64,000 nucleotides of DNA from Magnetococcales bacterium (lineage in GTDB: Bacteria; Pseudomonadota; Magnetococcia; Magnetococcales; Magnetaquicoccaceae): assembly GCA_011089965.1 (NCBI GenBank), contig JAANAU010000003.1, positions 1 through 64,000 of the forward strand, read 5' to 3'. The stretch's first letter is position 1. Each line of letters begins with the position of its first letter. The translations under genes were made by a program, and so were the position numbers. The notes beneath the pieces were generated by a model. It had not been told where the DNA came from. It saw nothing but the letters and a program-made list of their open reading frames with translations, and searched no databases. Shown here piece by piece: positions 40,837-49,720 of the stretch.

Positions 40837-43227
40837 ATGGAACGACTTTTCAAATTCCTGCAACAAGTCAGTGTCAAGACGCGCATCGGGTTGATGTTGA
40901 TTGTGATCTTCATCGGCATTTCTATCGGTGGTGCCATTCAATTGACCTTTGAGCGCCGCGAACTGATGGAGCACAAAAAGATGTTGACCAATGTGCTGGT
41001 CGAGAGTGCCTACAGCATCCTGCAACACTATCAGGCGCTGGAGGCCAAGGGGGAATTGACCCGCGACCAGGCGCAGCAGAAGGCCATGGAAGTGGTCAAG
41101 TCGCTCCGTTATCGGGAGGTCGAGTATTTCTGGATCAACGATATGCATCCCAAAATGGTGATGCATCCCTATAAACCGAAACTGGATGGTACGGATCTGT
41201 CGGGTTTGAAAGATCCTGCCGGCAAGTTGCTGTTCATCGAGTTTGTCAAGACCGTCAAAGAGTCTGGAGCCGGATTCGTCGATTATCTGTGGCCAAAACC
41301 CAACATGGAGCAGCCGCAACCGAAGGTTTCTTATGTCAAGGGGTTCGCACCCTGGCAGTGGATCATTGGAACCGGGGTGTATGTCGATGATGTGGATGCG
41401 GAATTCCGCCGCAAATCCATCCGGTTCATGGGTGGATTGGGGGGATTTATGGTGATCATGTTCGGGCTGGCGTATTTGATTTCACGCAGCCTGACCGTGC
41501 CCATTGGCAAGATTTTGCAGTTGGTGGATGAGATGGCCCAAGGCCATCTGACCAAACGGATCGAGATTCCCAAAAAACAGGATGAGATCTTTTCGATAGC
41601 GGCGCGGATCAACCAGATGGCCGATGGGTTGGCCCGGATGGTCCATACGCTGCAATTGCAGTCGGAAACGGTCATGGCCGTGGTCGGTGAACAGATGCTG
41701 TTGCGGGATACCCTTGCCGGAGATTCGCGCGCCACGTTCGAGTTGGCAGAAAAGGTGGTGGAAAAGAATGACCATCTGGACGAGGAGAGTCAAAAACTGA
41801 ATGTCCAGATCGATACCACCAAAATTCATGTAGAGGATGTCTCCAAGGAGGCATCATCCCTGTCAGGAGATGTGGCATCGATTGCAGCGGCTTCGGAACA
41901 GGCCAGCATCAATGTGCAGACCATGGCAGCAGCGGCCGAGCAGATGAGTGCCAATCTGGCCCAGGTGAATGAGAATCTTGGGGATGTCAGCCATTCGGTT
42001 CAGTCGGTCTCCATGGCTTTGACCAGTGTGACGGGTGAGCAGAGCAACATCCGCACCCAATGTCGGATGGCTGAAGAGCAGTCCAAGTCAGCCAACGATC
42101 AGGCGCATGATATGGTCAATTTCATTCAGGAGTTGACGGGTGCGTCCCAGGAGATTCGCAATGTGGTCAGCGAGATCAATGCCATTGCCGAGCAGACCAA
42201 CATGTTGGCTCTGAATGCGGCCATTGAAGCGGCCAGTGCAGGCGAAGCCGGCAAGGGATTTGCCGTGGTGGCCAATGAGGTGAAGGCGTTGGCCAAGCAG
42301 ACTTCGGATGCCACGGTGACCATTGCCGAACGGATCGATGAGATGCAAATCCGCTCCAGGTCGGTGGCCGACGCTGCGGATCAGATCGTGCGGGTGATTC
42401 AGATGATTGCCGACATGAATCTGGCCATTGCCCGTTCCGTGGACCATCAGACCCGTTCCGTGGAGAAGATCACCACCTCAATGGATCAGGTCAGCCAGTC
42501 GACCGAAGAGGTGACGCGCAACGCCTCCGAGTTGTTGCAGGCCGCCAATGAAGTGGCACGGGCCGCAGAGGAGGCGGCACAAGGTACTTCGGAAATTGCC
42601 CGTTCTTCTGGCAATGTGGCCGCAGGTGCGGCCCGAACTGCCGAATATGCGGCCAGTGCCCTGGAGTGCGCCAACAAGATGCAATTCTCTTCGGTGGAGA
42701 TCTATAGTGCCTCGGTTGAGGTGCAGAAGATGATGATGCGTTCGATTCAGCTCATCAACTTCCTGGATGGATCGATTCGGCAGGCTGGCAAACTGACCGT
42801 GGTGACGCAGCAGACCAGCGAGGCATTGCGCGAGGCCATTCAAGGCAAGGAGGTGGGGGGGGCGCCGTTCAATGTTCTGGAACTCAAACAATCCCATCTG
42901 AAGTGGTTGGGGCATCTGGAACATATGGTGCGCGGACGTGTCCGCCTGCGTCAGAGTGAGGTGGTGGATGCGCATGCCTGTCATTTTGGCAAGTGGTATG
43001 ATCAGGAGGGGACGGTCCGATTCAGCGATGATCCGTTCTTTGAGGAGTTGGGGCGGGTGCATGCTGCGGTGCATGCCAAGGCCGGAGAGGTGGTGGGGTT
43101 GGTGGATACCCAGGATCACTCCCGGATCAATGAGGCCATGGAGCAGTTTGATGAACTCCGGCGTGAGCTGTTCATCCAGTTGGATCGGTTGTATTTGAGT
43201 ATTGTCAATCGCAAGGGGGCTTCATGA
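40837..43227 (+). CDS. methyl-accepting chemotaxis protein (sCache, HAMP, MA, CZB)
   Basis: 796 residues. One helix near residues 14-36 precedes a single Cache domain (RYREVEYFWINDMHPKMVMH, then VKGFAPWQWIIGTGVYVDDV), a second helix, HAMP, and a signalling hairpin whose tip reads AIAEQTNMLALNAAIEAASAGE followed by AGKGFAVVANEVKALAKQT. The C-terminus is a CZB zinc-binding domain (HLKWLGHLEHM, then HACHFGKWYDQEG). It probably senses small organic acids and, through CZB, zinc or hypochlorous acid. The start is chosen as the first Met after a weak ribosome site. Its stop overlaps the convergent map gene by six bases. Confidence 0.94.
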   Translation: MERLFKFLQQVSVKTRIGLMLIVIFIGISIGGAIQLTFERRELMEHKKMLTNVLVESAYSILQHYQALEAKGELTRDQAQQKAMEVVKSLRYREVEYFWINDMHPKMVMHPYKPKLDGTDLSGLKDPAGKLLFIEFVKTVKESGAGFVDYLWPKPNMEQPQPKVSYVKGFAPWQWIIGTGVYVDDVDAEFRRKSIRFMGGLGGFMVIMFGLAYLISRSLTVPIGKILQLVDEMAQGHLTKRIEIPKKQDEIFSIAARINQMADGLARMVHTLQLQSETVMAVVGEQMLLRDTLAGDSRATFELAEKVVEKNDHLDEESQKLNVQIDTTKIHVEDVSKEASSLSGDVASIAAASEQASINVQTMAAAAEQMSANLAQVNENLGDVSHSVQSVSMALTSVTGEQSNIRTQCRMAEEQSKSANDQAHDMVNFIQELTGASQEIRNVVSEINAIAEQTNMLALNAAIEAASAGEAGKGFAVVANEVKALAKQTSDATVTIAERIDEMQIRSRSVADAADQIVRVIQMIADMNLAIARSVDHQTRSVEKITTSMDQVSQSTEEVTRNASELLQAANEVARAAEEAAQGTSEIARSSGNVAAGAARTAEYAASALECANKMQFSSVEIYSASVEVQKMMMRSIQLINFLDGSIRQAGKLTVVTQQTSEALREAIQGKEVGGAPFNVLELKQSHLKWLGHLEHMVRGRVRLRQSEVVDAHACHFGKWYDQEGTVRFSDDPFFEELGRVHAAVHAKAGEVVGLVDTQDHSRINEAMEQFDELRRELFIQLDRLYLSIVNRKGAS

Positions 43228-43998
43228 TCCGTTCAGATACTCACCATCCAGGTCGGTCAGCACTTCAAAGCCAGTGGGGGTGACCAGGATGGTGTGTTCA
43301 AACTGGGCAGACAGGGAGTGATCCTTGGTGACCACGGTCCATTTGTCTGGCAGCACCCGGATGTCTGGTTTGCCGAGGTTGATCATGGGTTCGATGGTAA
43401 AGATCATGCCGGGTTTCAATTCGGCCCCGGTTCCCGGAATGCCGTAGTGGAGTACGGCAGGTTCTTCGTGGAAATCGCGACCAATTCCGTGGCCGCAATA
43501 TTCGCGCACCACCGAGCAGTTGTATTGGCTGGCTACAGCCTGGATCGCGGCCCCGATATCACCGAAAAACCCTTTGGGGCGCACAGCCCGGATGCCCACA
43601 TCCAGACATTTTTTGGCCACCTGGATGATGCGTTCTCCTTTTGGCGAGGGGATGCCAACATGGAAAGTTTTGTTGGTATCACCATGAAAGCCGTTGAGGT
43701 GGGCGGTGACATCAATGTTGATGATGTCACCGGACCGCAAGGCCCTGGGACCGGGGATGCCGTGACAGACCTGTTGATTGACCGAGGTGCAGATCGATTT
43801 CGGGAAGCCCCGGTAGTTGAGTGGCGAGGGACGGGCATGATGATCCAGCAGAAAATGATGACATAGGTCGTTAAGTTGTTGGGTGGTCACACCGGGCTGA
43901 AGATGCGACTCGACCATTTTGAGGCAGAGTGCGGCCAGGCGGCAGGAGGCACGCATGGATTCGATCTCTTCGGTGGTTTTGATTTTGATGGCAGGCAT
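43222..43998 (-). CDS. map: methionine aminopeptidase type I
   Basis: 258 residues, normal length. The metal ligands are visible: D in IINIDVTAHLNGFHGDTNKT, H in YCGHGIGRDFHEEPAV, E in FTIEPMIN, and E in SAQFEHTILVT. It removes the initiator Met from nascent proteins. It is divergent from the PDZ gene only in position (both are leftward, 32 bases apart), and its stop overlaps the convergent chemoreceptor stop through the palindrome TCATGA. Confidence 0.97.
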   Translation of the reverse strand: MPAIKIKTTEEIESMRASCRLAALCLKMVESHLQPGVTTQQLNDLCHHFLLDHHARPSPLNYRGFPKSICTSVNQQVCHGIPGPRALRSGDIINIDVTAHLNGFHGDTNKTFHVGIPSPKGERIIQVAKKCLDVGIRAVRPKGFFGDIGAAIQAVASQYNCSVVREYCGHGIGRDFHEEPAVLHYGIPGTGAELKPGMIFTIEPMINLGKPDIRVLPDKWTVVTKDHSLSAQFEHTILVTPTGFEVLTDLDGEYLNGS

Positions 43999-44030
43999 GA
44001 TGGTTTGCGGGTTCCTTGGAGATCAGCGAT

Positions 44031-44846
44031 TCAGGGTGCTTCCGTGGGGGGTGCGGCCAACTGGGCCTGGGTATCGATCATTTGATTTTTGCGGTTGATG
44101 GTCACCTCCACCAGGTCGCCGGGTCGGTAGCTGCGCAGGATGCGGGCAATGGCCATGGGCGAGGAGACCGACTGGCCATTCAAGGAGATGAGGATGTCAC
44201 CCTCTTTCAGGCCTGCCCGTTCGCCGGGTCCACCAGGTGCGATGCGGGAGAGAAGTACGCCCTGGGGCGAGAGTTCCGGTGCAACTCCCAGCCAGACTGC
44301 GGGTGGTGTTTCATTGGGGGGAGGGAGTTTGGTTCGTTCGCTGACCGACGGGGGTTCCATCGTGGCTGGCGGTGGCCGTTGTCCTGGCATCGGGTCTGCC
44401 CGGGGATCCTGGGTGGGCATGGGGTTTGCAGGCCAAGGTTCAGGGTATTGCCAGTTTCTGCTGTGGGGTGGCAGCTCCATGGGTTCCAGGGGATGACCGT
44501 CGGCAACGCGGGAGGCGTGATCACGGCTGTCATCCGGTGTGATCGGGATGTTTTTTTCCTCACCTTTGCGGATGATGGTGAGTTGCATCTCTTTGCCTGG
44601 TGTGGCATTGGCCATGGTGGCCAGGAAGTGTTGCAAGGAAGTGATTGGTTTGCCATCGACCTTGATCACCACATCCCGTCTGGTCAATCCGGCTTTGTCC
44701 GCAGGCCCGTCCTTGAGAATTTCACCGATCTGCACCCCGTCCGGAGGTTGCACGGTGATTCCCAACCAGCCACCGGCATTCACCGGTGTGGCCAGGAGCC
44801 ATGGAGAGAGCAGCAGGGTGCAGACTATCCAGGTGGTGGGTCTCAT
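44031..44846 (-). CDS. secreted two-PDZ-domain protein
   Basis: 271 residues. A signal peptide (WIVCTLLLSPWLLATPVNAG) is followed by PDZ 1 (GWLGITVQPPDGVQIGEIL to GKPITSLQHFLATM), a Pro-rich linker, and PDZ 2 (VWLGVAPELSPQGVLLSRIA to SVSSPMAIARILRSYRPGD). It has no protease or kinase domain, so it probably acts as a periplasmic adaptor for HtrA-like or assembly partners. Confidence 0.88.
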   Translation of the reverse strand: MRPTTWIVCTLLLSPWLLATPVNAGGWLGITVQPPDGVQIGEILKDGPADKAGLTRRDVVIKVDGKPITSLQHFLATMANATPGKEMQLTIIRKGEEKNIPITPDDSRDHASRVADGHPLEPMELPPHSRNWQYPEPWPANPMPTQDPRADPMPGQRPPPATMEPPSVSERTKLPPPNETPPAVWLGVAPELSPQGVLLSRIAPGGPGERAGLKEGDILISLNGQSVSSPMAIARILRSYRPGDLVEVTINRKNQMIDTQAQLAAPPTEAP

Positions 44847-44898
44847 GGTTGTTGGCTCCGTGATTGGTCATGGAACATTGCCATTTTGGGTATGCACG

Positions 44899-45888
44899 TC
44901 ACTCTCTGAACACCTCTTCCAGAGTGCGGGCATCCATATAGTTTAAACTCCATAGCTCAAGAGTTGAAGAGTTGGCTTGTTTGATTTTTTCAGTGGCCCA
45001 CTCTGGCACAGGTCCAAAGCGATGTTGCAGTTGACGAATCAGAATGGAGATTTCTCCTTCCTGCCGTCCTTCCTGCCGTCCTTCCCGTTGTCCCAGCCAT
45101 CGTTCATCCTGGAGTCGTTTCATGAAAAGCTGTTCGATGCGGGGCATGGCGAACAGTTCTTCATCCGGGGTTGTATCCACCAGAAAATCCAGCCACTCCT
45201 TTCCTCCCAGGATGGCGATTTGTTCCGGTGTCACCCCTTCGATGGTGGGATTGTTCAATGAGTTTCTCATCAGCAACCTCCCTAAGCCGAGAATAAGGCG
45301 ACCAAAAGCAATGGAGAATCGATACAGTCCAGCATGTCGGATGGTTTGAAAGGCTTTGTTTCTCTCCTTCTGACGGCTGGCAAAGCATTTCAGCGGGGCA
45401 TTCCAGGATTCATTGGCCAACTCGTTCAGCAGGATGATGCGGATCGTTCCTCCCCATTTCGGGATGCTGTCATACACTCCAGGCGCTCCAACAGGTTTGA
45501 AATCATGTCGTTGGAGAAAGTTTCGTGATGGTGTGATGGAGCTGATGATGACGCTTTGGAGTTGTGTTCTTTTCAGTTTGGAGTGATCCAGAAAAGCCGT
45601 ATCGTAGAGAGACACCCATGTCAGTGTTTTTTCGGTTAAATGTTCTGTGACTTTGATTTCTGCCAGAATGCAATCGACATCCAGATCCCGCAGGCCATCG
45701 GCCATGCGCAGGCGTTGTTCATGGGTTCGGCCATTCGCGTGGCGCTGGAGCAGGATGAGATCTGCCTTGGGTGCCAGAGAGAGGACCGGAATTTCGGTTC
45801 TGACTTCGATGCCAACCGGTTCCAGCAGCTCTTTCAGCGTGGCTCCGATGAGACAGTGCCAGCAGGTCTTGGATTGGGTGTCACTCAA
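44899..45888 (-). CDS. Rpn-like PD-(D/E)XK nuclease with DUF4351 tail
   Basis: 329 residues. The N-terminal domain has the nuclease signature: KADLILLQR (Asp) and DCILAEIKVTEHL (E-x-K). The middle is helical; the C-terminus carries REGRQEGRQEGE repeats and a DUF4351 domain (LIRQLQHRFGPVPEW, LELWSLNYMDARTLEEVFRE). Family members are recombination-promoting nucleases related to PD-(D/E)XK transposase proteins. The RQEG stretch is coded by three 12-bp tandem units (45057-45092). Confidence 0.85.
   Translation of the reverse strand: MSDTQSKTCWHCLIGATLKELLEPVGIEVRTEIPVLSLAPKADLILLQRHANGRTHEQRLRMADGLRDLDVDCILAEIKVTEHLTEKTLTWVSLYDTAFLDHSKLKRTQLQSVIISSITPSRNFLQRHDFKPVGAPGVYDSIPKWGGTIRIILLNELANESWNAPLKCFASRQKERNKAFQTIRHAGLYRFSIAFGRLILGLGRLLMRNSLNNPTIEGVTPEQIAILGGKEWLDFLVDTTPDEELFAMPRIEQLFMKRLQDERWLGQREGRQEGRQEGEISILIRQLQHRFGPVPEWATEKIKQANSSTLELWSLNYMDARTLEEVFRE
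45057..45092 (-). repeat. three 12-bp tandem units inside a nuclease gene
   Basis: CTTCCTGCCGTC occurs twice and then CTTCCCGTTGTC. Because the unit is 12 bp, copy-number change keeps the frame and alters only the RQEG linker length. Confidence 0.8.
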
Positions 45889-46141
45889 CCGATGGGTTCC
45901 GTTTTGCTCCAGTCACGCCATACCACAGGATGAACTGTGCATCATATCCAGCTTCTATCTGAAGGTCAACATACAAGCCGGTGGGTTGGAAGCGGTTATG
46001 CTCTGTACCATGCCAGAACCAGAGATTATGTGGGTTTGGGTCAGCTTGGCATTGGGATCTGACTGTTCTTGGCTGTTGTGAACAGATACAAGCATAATTT
46101 TTTAGTAGATTCTGGCTGACATGGCTGTTATCTATTAAACT
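45889..46141. other. intergenic region, no gene seen
   Basis: 253 bases upstream of the first DUF4351 gene hold its promoter; I see no gene in it. The duplicated element begins at 46142. Confidence 0.4.
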
Positions 46142-46259
46142 GCACCCATTTCGGGATGCGTCGTTTATGTCAAGGGGGTCCAGGGGCAAAGCCTTTGGTG
46201 GGGTTTGGGGCAACGCCCCAACAAAACAAATGACACATTCCAAAATGGTTTTGGTTTAG
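46142..46259 (+). repeat. dispersed intergenic repeat, copy 1 (118 bp)
   Basis: Starts GCACCCATTTCGGGATGCGTC and ends CAAAATGGTTTTGGTTTA. Copy 2 is at 48398-48515, same orientation, with most bases identical. Internally it has hairpin-prone GC blocks (GGGGCAACGCCCC, GGGGCAAAGCCT). It resembles REP/MITE-like intergenic repeats. Confidence 0.8.
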
Positions 46260-46295
46260 TATCTGGACTTTAGAGTTTCAGCATTGTTTGTAAAT

Positions 46296-46467
46296 TTTAA
46301 CTCCCGTCGTGAAACTCATGAAGTCAAAGTCAAAACAAGGCGCTTCGCGCTTTAAGGGAAAAAGCGTAATAAAGTCAAGGATTAGTCCTCAGCAGGCGGG
46401 CGCCCAGGGCGCCGTTGCGAGCACCCGAACCGATGTTGCTGCGATACGCGGAGCGGAGGCTGACTGG
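46296..46467 (-). repeat. DGR-like variable repeat plus downstream flank, copy A
   Basis: 172 bp covering the last 30 codons of the FGE-fold gene and 79 bases after its stop. Copy B is at 49805-49975. Flanks are nearly identical, while codons between about 46399 and 46447 differ heavily in positions 1 and 2. The downstream flank has a GCGC-GAA-GCGC hairpin at 46337-46353. Confidence 0.8.
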
Positions 46468-48291
46468 GTAGTAGTTCCAGCCGCCGCCCCGACCGACCCG
46501 GTGGGAGCCTGATGATGGTCCTTGTGGATCCATCACTGATGTCGATGCGAAAGATCCGTACCAATCTTGAACCCACTCCCACACATTCCCGTGCATGTCA
46601 TACAATCCCCATGGGTTCGGCAGTTTCTGGGCCACGGGACGAGTTCCGCTTGATGCGTTGCTATAGGACCAACCATAGTTCCCAAGATTACTCTCGCTGT
46701 CCCCAAACGAATACGCCGTCGTCGTCCCGGCACGAGCCGCATACTCCCACTCCGCCTCAGTCGGCAAACGATACGTTCCATCATTCCGGGCATTCAACGT
46801 CGTGATGAAAGTCTGAAGATCATCCCAGGAGACTTGTTCAACCGGGCAGTTGTCCCCGCAACTCGAAAAATACGATGGACTGTTCCCCATCACCGCTCGC
46901 CACTGACCCTGCGTGATCTCCGTCGTTTGCATGTAAAAGGCACGGCTGATCGTCACCTGATGTTGTGGAGTCGCTTGGCTGTACCATGAATTTGCACTGA
47001 CATCACTGGCAGAAGCTCCCATCGTAAACATTCCAGCCGGGATCAACTTGAAGGTCATCCCCAAGCTGTTGGTTACCTCCGGCGCCGGTCCTTCCCGAAT
47101 GGTTACCGTGATCATGGCCACGTTGGAATCACCCGTGCCGTCGTTGGCCTTGAAGGTGAAGGTGTCCGCACCTGTAGTCCCGGAGTTCGGGGTATAACGG
47201 TACTCTCCGGTCGTAGCATTGGTGATGGTGGCACTCCCCTTGCTACCATTGGCAACGATGAAATAGGCCAATTGGTCACTATCCGCATCCGTCGCACGCA
47301 ATATTCCGGTCCCGGCGGTGTTCTGGGAGACGGTCAGGGTATCGGAAGTGGCCACCGGGTCATGATTGTTCCTCAGAAAGGTCACGGTCACCGTGGCCAG
47401 GTTGGAATCGACACGGCCATCGTTCGCCCGGAAAGTGAAAGTGTCTGTTCCGGTGGCGCCACTGTTCGGCGTATAGGTGAATGCACCGGTGGAGGCGTTC
47501 AGATTCACTTGCCCTTTCGTCGCATTGCCCACAATCCGGTATGTCAAAGGATTCCGATCCGAGTCAGTGGCCGTCAGGGTGTCGGTGATGGCTTGACCCG
47601 GTGTGACGCTCAATGAATCGTTCGCTGCCACCGGTGCCCGGTTGGTGAAGGCGATCACAAAACTGTCGCTCACCGACCCGCCACGTCCATCGCTCGCCGT
47701 CACCCGGATAGTCAGTGTGCTGGCATAGGCCGGGGGTGTGCCGGAAAAAGTCCGGGTGCTCGACGAAAAACGCAGCCAGCTCGGCAAGGTCGAACCATTG
47801 GCCTGACGCGCCGTGTAGGTCAGACGGTCGGAGTCCCGATCCCGGAAGGTGGTCGAGGAGAATTGGAATGACTGGGCGCTGCCACGCCTCCAGCTCTTGT
47901 CCGTGATCGCCTCGCGCACGGTTGGCGTGTCGTTGACGTCCACCAGATTCAACCCGAAGGCGCACACAGCCGTTCCGTTGTTGCCGTCATTCGCCCTCAC
48001 CCGCAATGTCAACTTGGATGTGCCCGCCGGAGGATTGCCGGAAAAGGTCCGCGTGGCCCCGTTGAAACTCAACCAGGAGGGCAGCGCCGTGCCGTCCGCC
48101 TGTTGGGCCGTGTAGGTCAGATCATCCCAGTCGGTATCCCGAAAGGTGATGGACGAAAACTGAAAACTCTTGCTCCCTCTGCCCGTCCACGTCTGATCCG
48201 GAATTGGCGTGAAACAGACTGGTGCCGCCGCCTCCGCCACCCGCCACGGCAGCAACACCAGAGAGAACAAACCCAATGTGGTTTTTTTCAT
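46375..48291 (-). CDS. secreted cadherin-like/FGE-fold protein, probable DGR target
   Basis: 638 residues from ATG 48291 (GGAGAC upstream), with signal peptide TTLGLFSLVLLPWRVAEAA. Two dystroglycan-type cadherin-like repeats (each with DDLTYTAQQADG- or DRLTYTARQANG-like strand, then PSWLSFNGATRTFSG) are followed by two cadherin-like domains (APVAANDSLSV, DPVATSDTLTV; both with TDTFTFRANDG-like ends). From about residue 420 comes a formylglycine-generating-enzyme fold: KLIPAGMFTMGAS, QTTEITQGQWRAVMGNSPSY, PVEQVSWDDLQTF, RLPTEAEWEYAARAG, and GLYDMHGNVWEWVQD. The last 33 residues (from YPVSLRSAYRSN to ARLLRTNP) lie in the duplicated variable block. It is probably a surface-displayed binding protein rather than an FGE enzyme. 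Confidence 0.85.
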   Translation of the reverse strand: MKKTTLGLFSLVLLPWRVAEAAAPVCFTPIPDQTWTGRGSKSFQFSSITFRDTDWDDLTYTAQQADGTALPSWLSFNGATRTFSGNPPAGTSKLTLRVRANDGNNGTAVCAFGLNLVDVNDTPTVREAITDKSWRRGSAQSFQFSSTTFRDRDSDRLTYTARQANGSTLPSWLRFSSSTRTFSGTPPAYASTLTIRVTASDGRGGSVSDSFVIAFTNRAPVAANDSLSVTPGQAITDTLTATDSDRNPLTYRIVGNATKGQVNLNASTGAFTYTPNSGATGTDTFTFRANDGRVDSNLATVTVTFLRNNHDPVATSDTLTVSQNTAGTGILRATDADSDQLAYFIVANGSKGSATITNATTGEYRYTPNSGTTGADTFTFKANDGTGDSNVAMITVTIREGPAPEVTNSLGMTFKLIPAGMFTMGASASDVSANSWYSQATPQHQVTISRAFYMQTTEITQGQWRAVMGNSPSYFSSCGDNCPVEQVSWDDLQTFITTLNARNDGTYRLPTEAEWEYAARAGTTTAYSFGDSESNLGNYGWSYSNASSGTRPVAQKLPNPWGLYDMHGNVWEWVQDWYGSFASTSVMDPQGPSSGSHRVGRGGGWNYYPVSLRSAYRSNIGSGARNGALGARLLRTNP

Positions 48292-48745
48292 GCCCAAGTC
48301 TCCATAATCAAAGTCAGGGTGACATCGCAATACGTTCTCAATCCATTATACTACACCTCATCCTGAAAAATCATCTTTTTTCGCAACGATTGGTATCGCA
48401 CCCATGACGGGATGCGTCGTTTATATCAAACGGATCCAGGGCAACGCCCTTGGTAGGGTTTGGGGCGAGAGCCACCCAAGAAAAAAATGACATATTCCAA
48501 ACTGGTTTTGGTTTAAGAACAGTCGGATCGGCACTGGGCTTCGACTGTTCTAACCGCCCTTGACCGATGCTGAAAGAGGCTGTAAACCAGCACAATGAAC
48601 GCTAACGAAACCATCAATTGAGCGGACTCCTGCCATGGCGGCAGGACTGACAAATCATCGGTGGACGATGAAGGAGCTGTTGGAGTATAAAACCTCTCCA
48701 AAGTTCAAAACTTATATCGTCCATGGTTGGATGTGGTGCTACCCC
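48292..48745. other. intergenic region with dispersed repeat copy 2
   Basis: 454 bases between the FGE-fold gene and the second DUF4351 gene, holding the FGE promoter, repeat copy 2 (48398-48515) and a stretch from 48516 with no supported gene. Confidence 0.5.
48398..48515 (+). repeat. dispersed intergenic repeat, copy 2 (118 bp)
   Basis: Begins GCACCCATGACGGGATGCGTC and ends CAAACTGGTTTTGGTTTA. Together with copy 1 it brackets the FGE-fold gene in direct orientation. Confidence 0.8.
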
Positions 48746-49720
48746 TCACTCTGCGAAGACCTCATCGAGTGAAGTTGCGTCCACGAATCTGAGACTCCAT
48801 TCCTCCAGCTCGGAGGATTTGGCCTTGGTGATCTTTTCGTTGGCCCAGTCTGGGAGTGAGCCGAAACGGCGTTGGAGTTGGCGGGTCAAAATGATTGCTT
48901 CGCCTTCCTGGCGTCCATCCTGGCGGCCTTTTTTCTCACCGATTTGGATGCCTTCCTCAATCCCTTCCTTTTTACCCTCTATTTTCCCTGCCTTCCAGGT
49001 GTTCTCCACCATGCTGGCCTGGGAACGAAGATCTTCCTGGTACTGCTCGTAGGCCTGACGTTCGGCATCAGAGAGTTGCAGGATATCCAATACCTTTTTG
49101 GCTTTTTCCAGACCACGGGCAGTGAAATCGTCTCGTATTTCTCCTTTCTTTAAAAAATAAATCCACTCGTCCAGAGTGTCTGTCGCGACTTCATTGAACC
49201 GTTTTACCATGATGAGGTAAATCGCTGGAAATATCTCCTGAACTGTCTTTCTGTGAAACATTTCTTTTTGAACATCATTTAAGATTAACTCGTCTTTGGT
49301 GTGCATACCTCTGAATGATGTCTCACCAAGATAGACATAATCTTTACCTTCTCCAATATCAAAGTAGAAGATATTGATTGAGATTACCTTTGGTATTTTG
49401 GTGTAAGATTCTCCTTCATCTACATGCTCGGTGATGGTCTTGGCGATACCAAAAAGCAGCCGTTGAAGATAATCAAACTCCCGCTCGTATTGCAGCTCGA
49501 TCAGGATTAGCTCACCCTCGCTGTTCTTGACCTTCATATCCACGCGGTTGAACTTGTCTTTGGCATCCTCCTTGTTGCTCTCACTCTCCAGGATCTCGAC
49601 GATGCGGATGTCGGTGGTGAGCAGTTCACTCAGAAAGCCCTCCAGCACCTCGAAATTGGCCTTGCTGCGCAAAAGCCGTTTCAGGGCCCAGTCGAAGGTG
49701 ATGAGACGACGTTTGCTCAT
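48746..49720 (-). CDS. Rpn family recombination-promoting nuclease (PDDEXK_2) with DUF4351
   Basis: 324 residues from ATG 49720 (GGAGATGC upstream). The N-terminal MSKRRLITFDWALKRLLRSK and the catalytic NRVDMKVKNSEGELILIELQ (Asp with E-x-Q) match PDDEXK_2; QYEREFDYLQRLLFG and FRGMHTKDELIL follow. The C-terminus has a charged linker (KEGIEEGIQIGEKKGRQDG) and DUF4351 (LTRQLQRRFGSLPDWANEKI). It resembles the gene at 44899-45888 in its tail but belongs to a different nuclease subgroup. Confidence 0.92.
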   Translation of the reverse strand: MSKRRLITFDWALKRLLRSKANFEVLEGFLSELLTTDIRIVEILESESNKEDAKDKFNRVDMKVKNSEGELILIELQYEREFDYLQRLLFGIAKTITEHVDEGESYTKIPKVISINIFYFDIGEGKDYVYLGETSFRGMHTKDELILNDVQKEMFHRKTVQEIFPAIYLIMVKRFNEVATDTLDEWIYFLKKGEIRDDFTARGLEKAKKVLDILQLSDAERQAYEQYQEDLRSQASMVENTWKAGKIEGKKEGIEEGIQIGEKKGRQDGRQEGEAIILTRQLQRRFGSLPDWANEKITKAKSSELEEWSLRFVDATSLDEVFAE

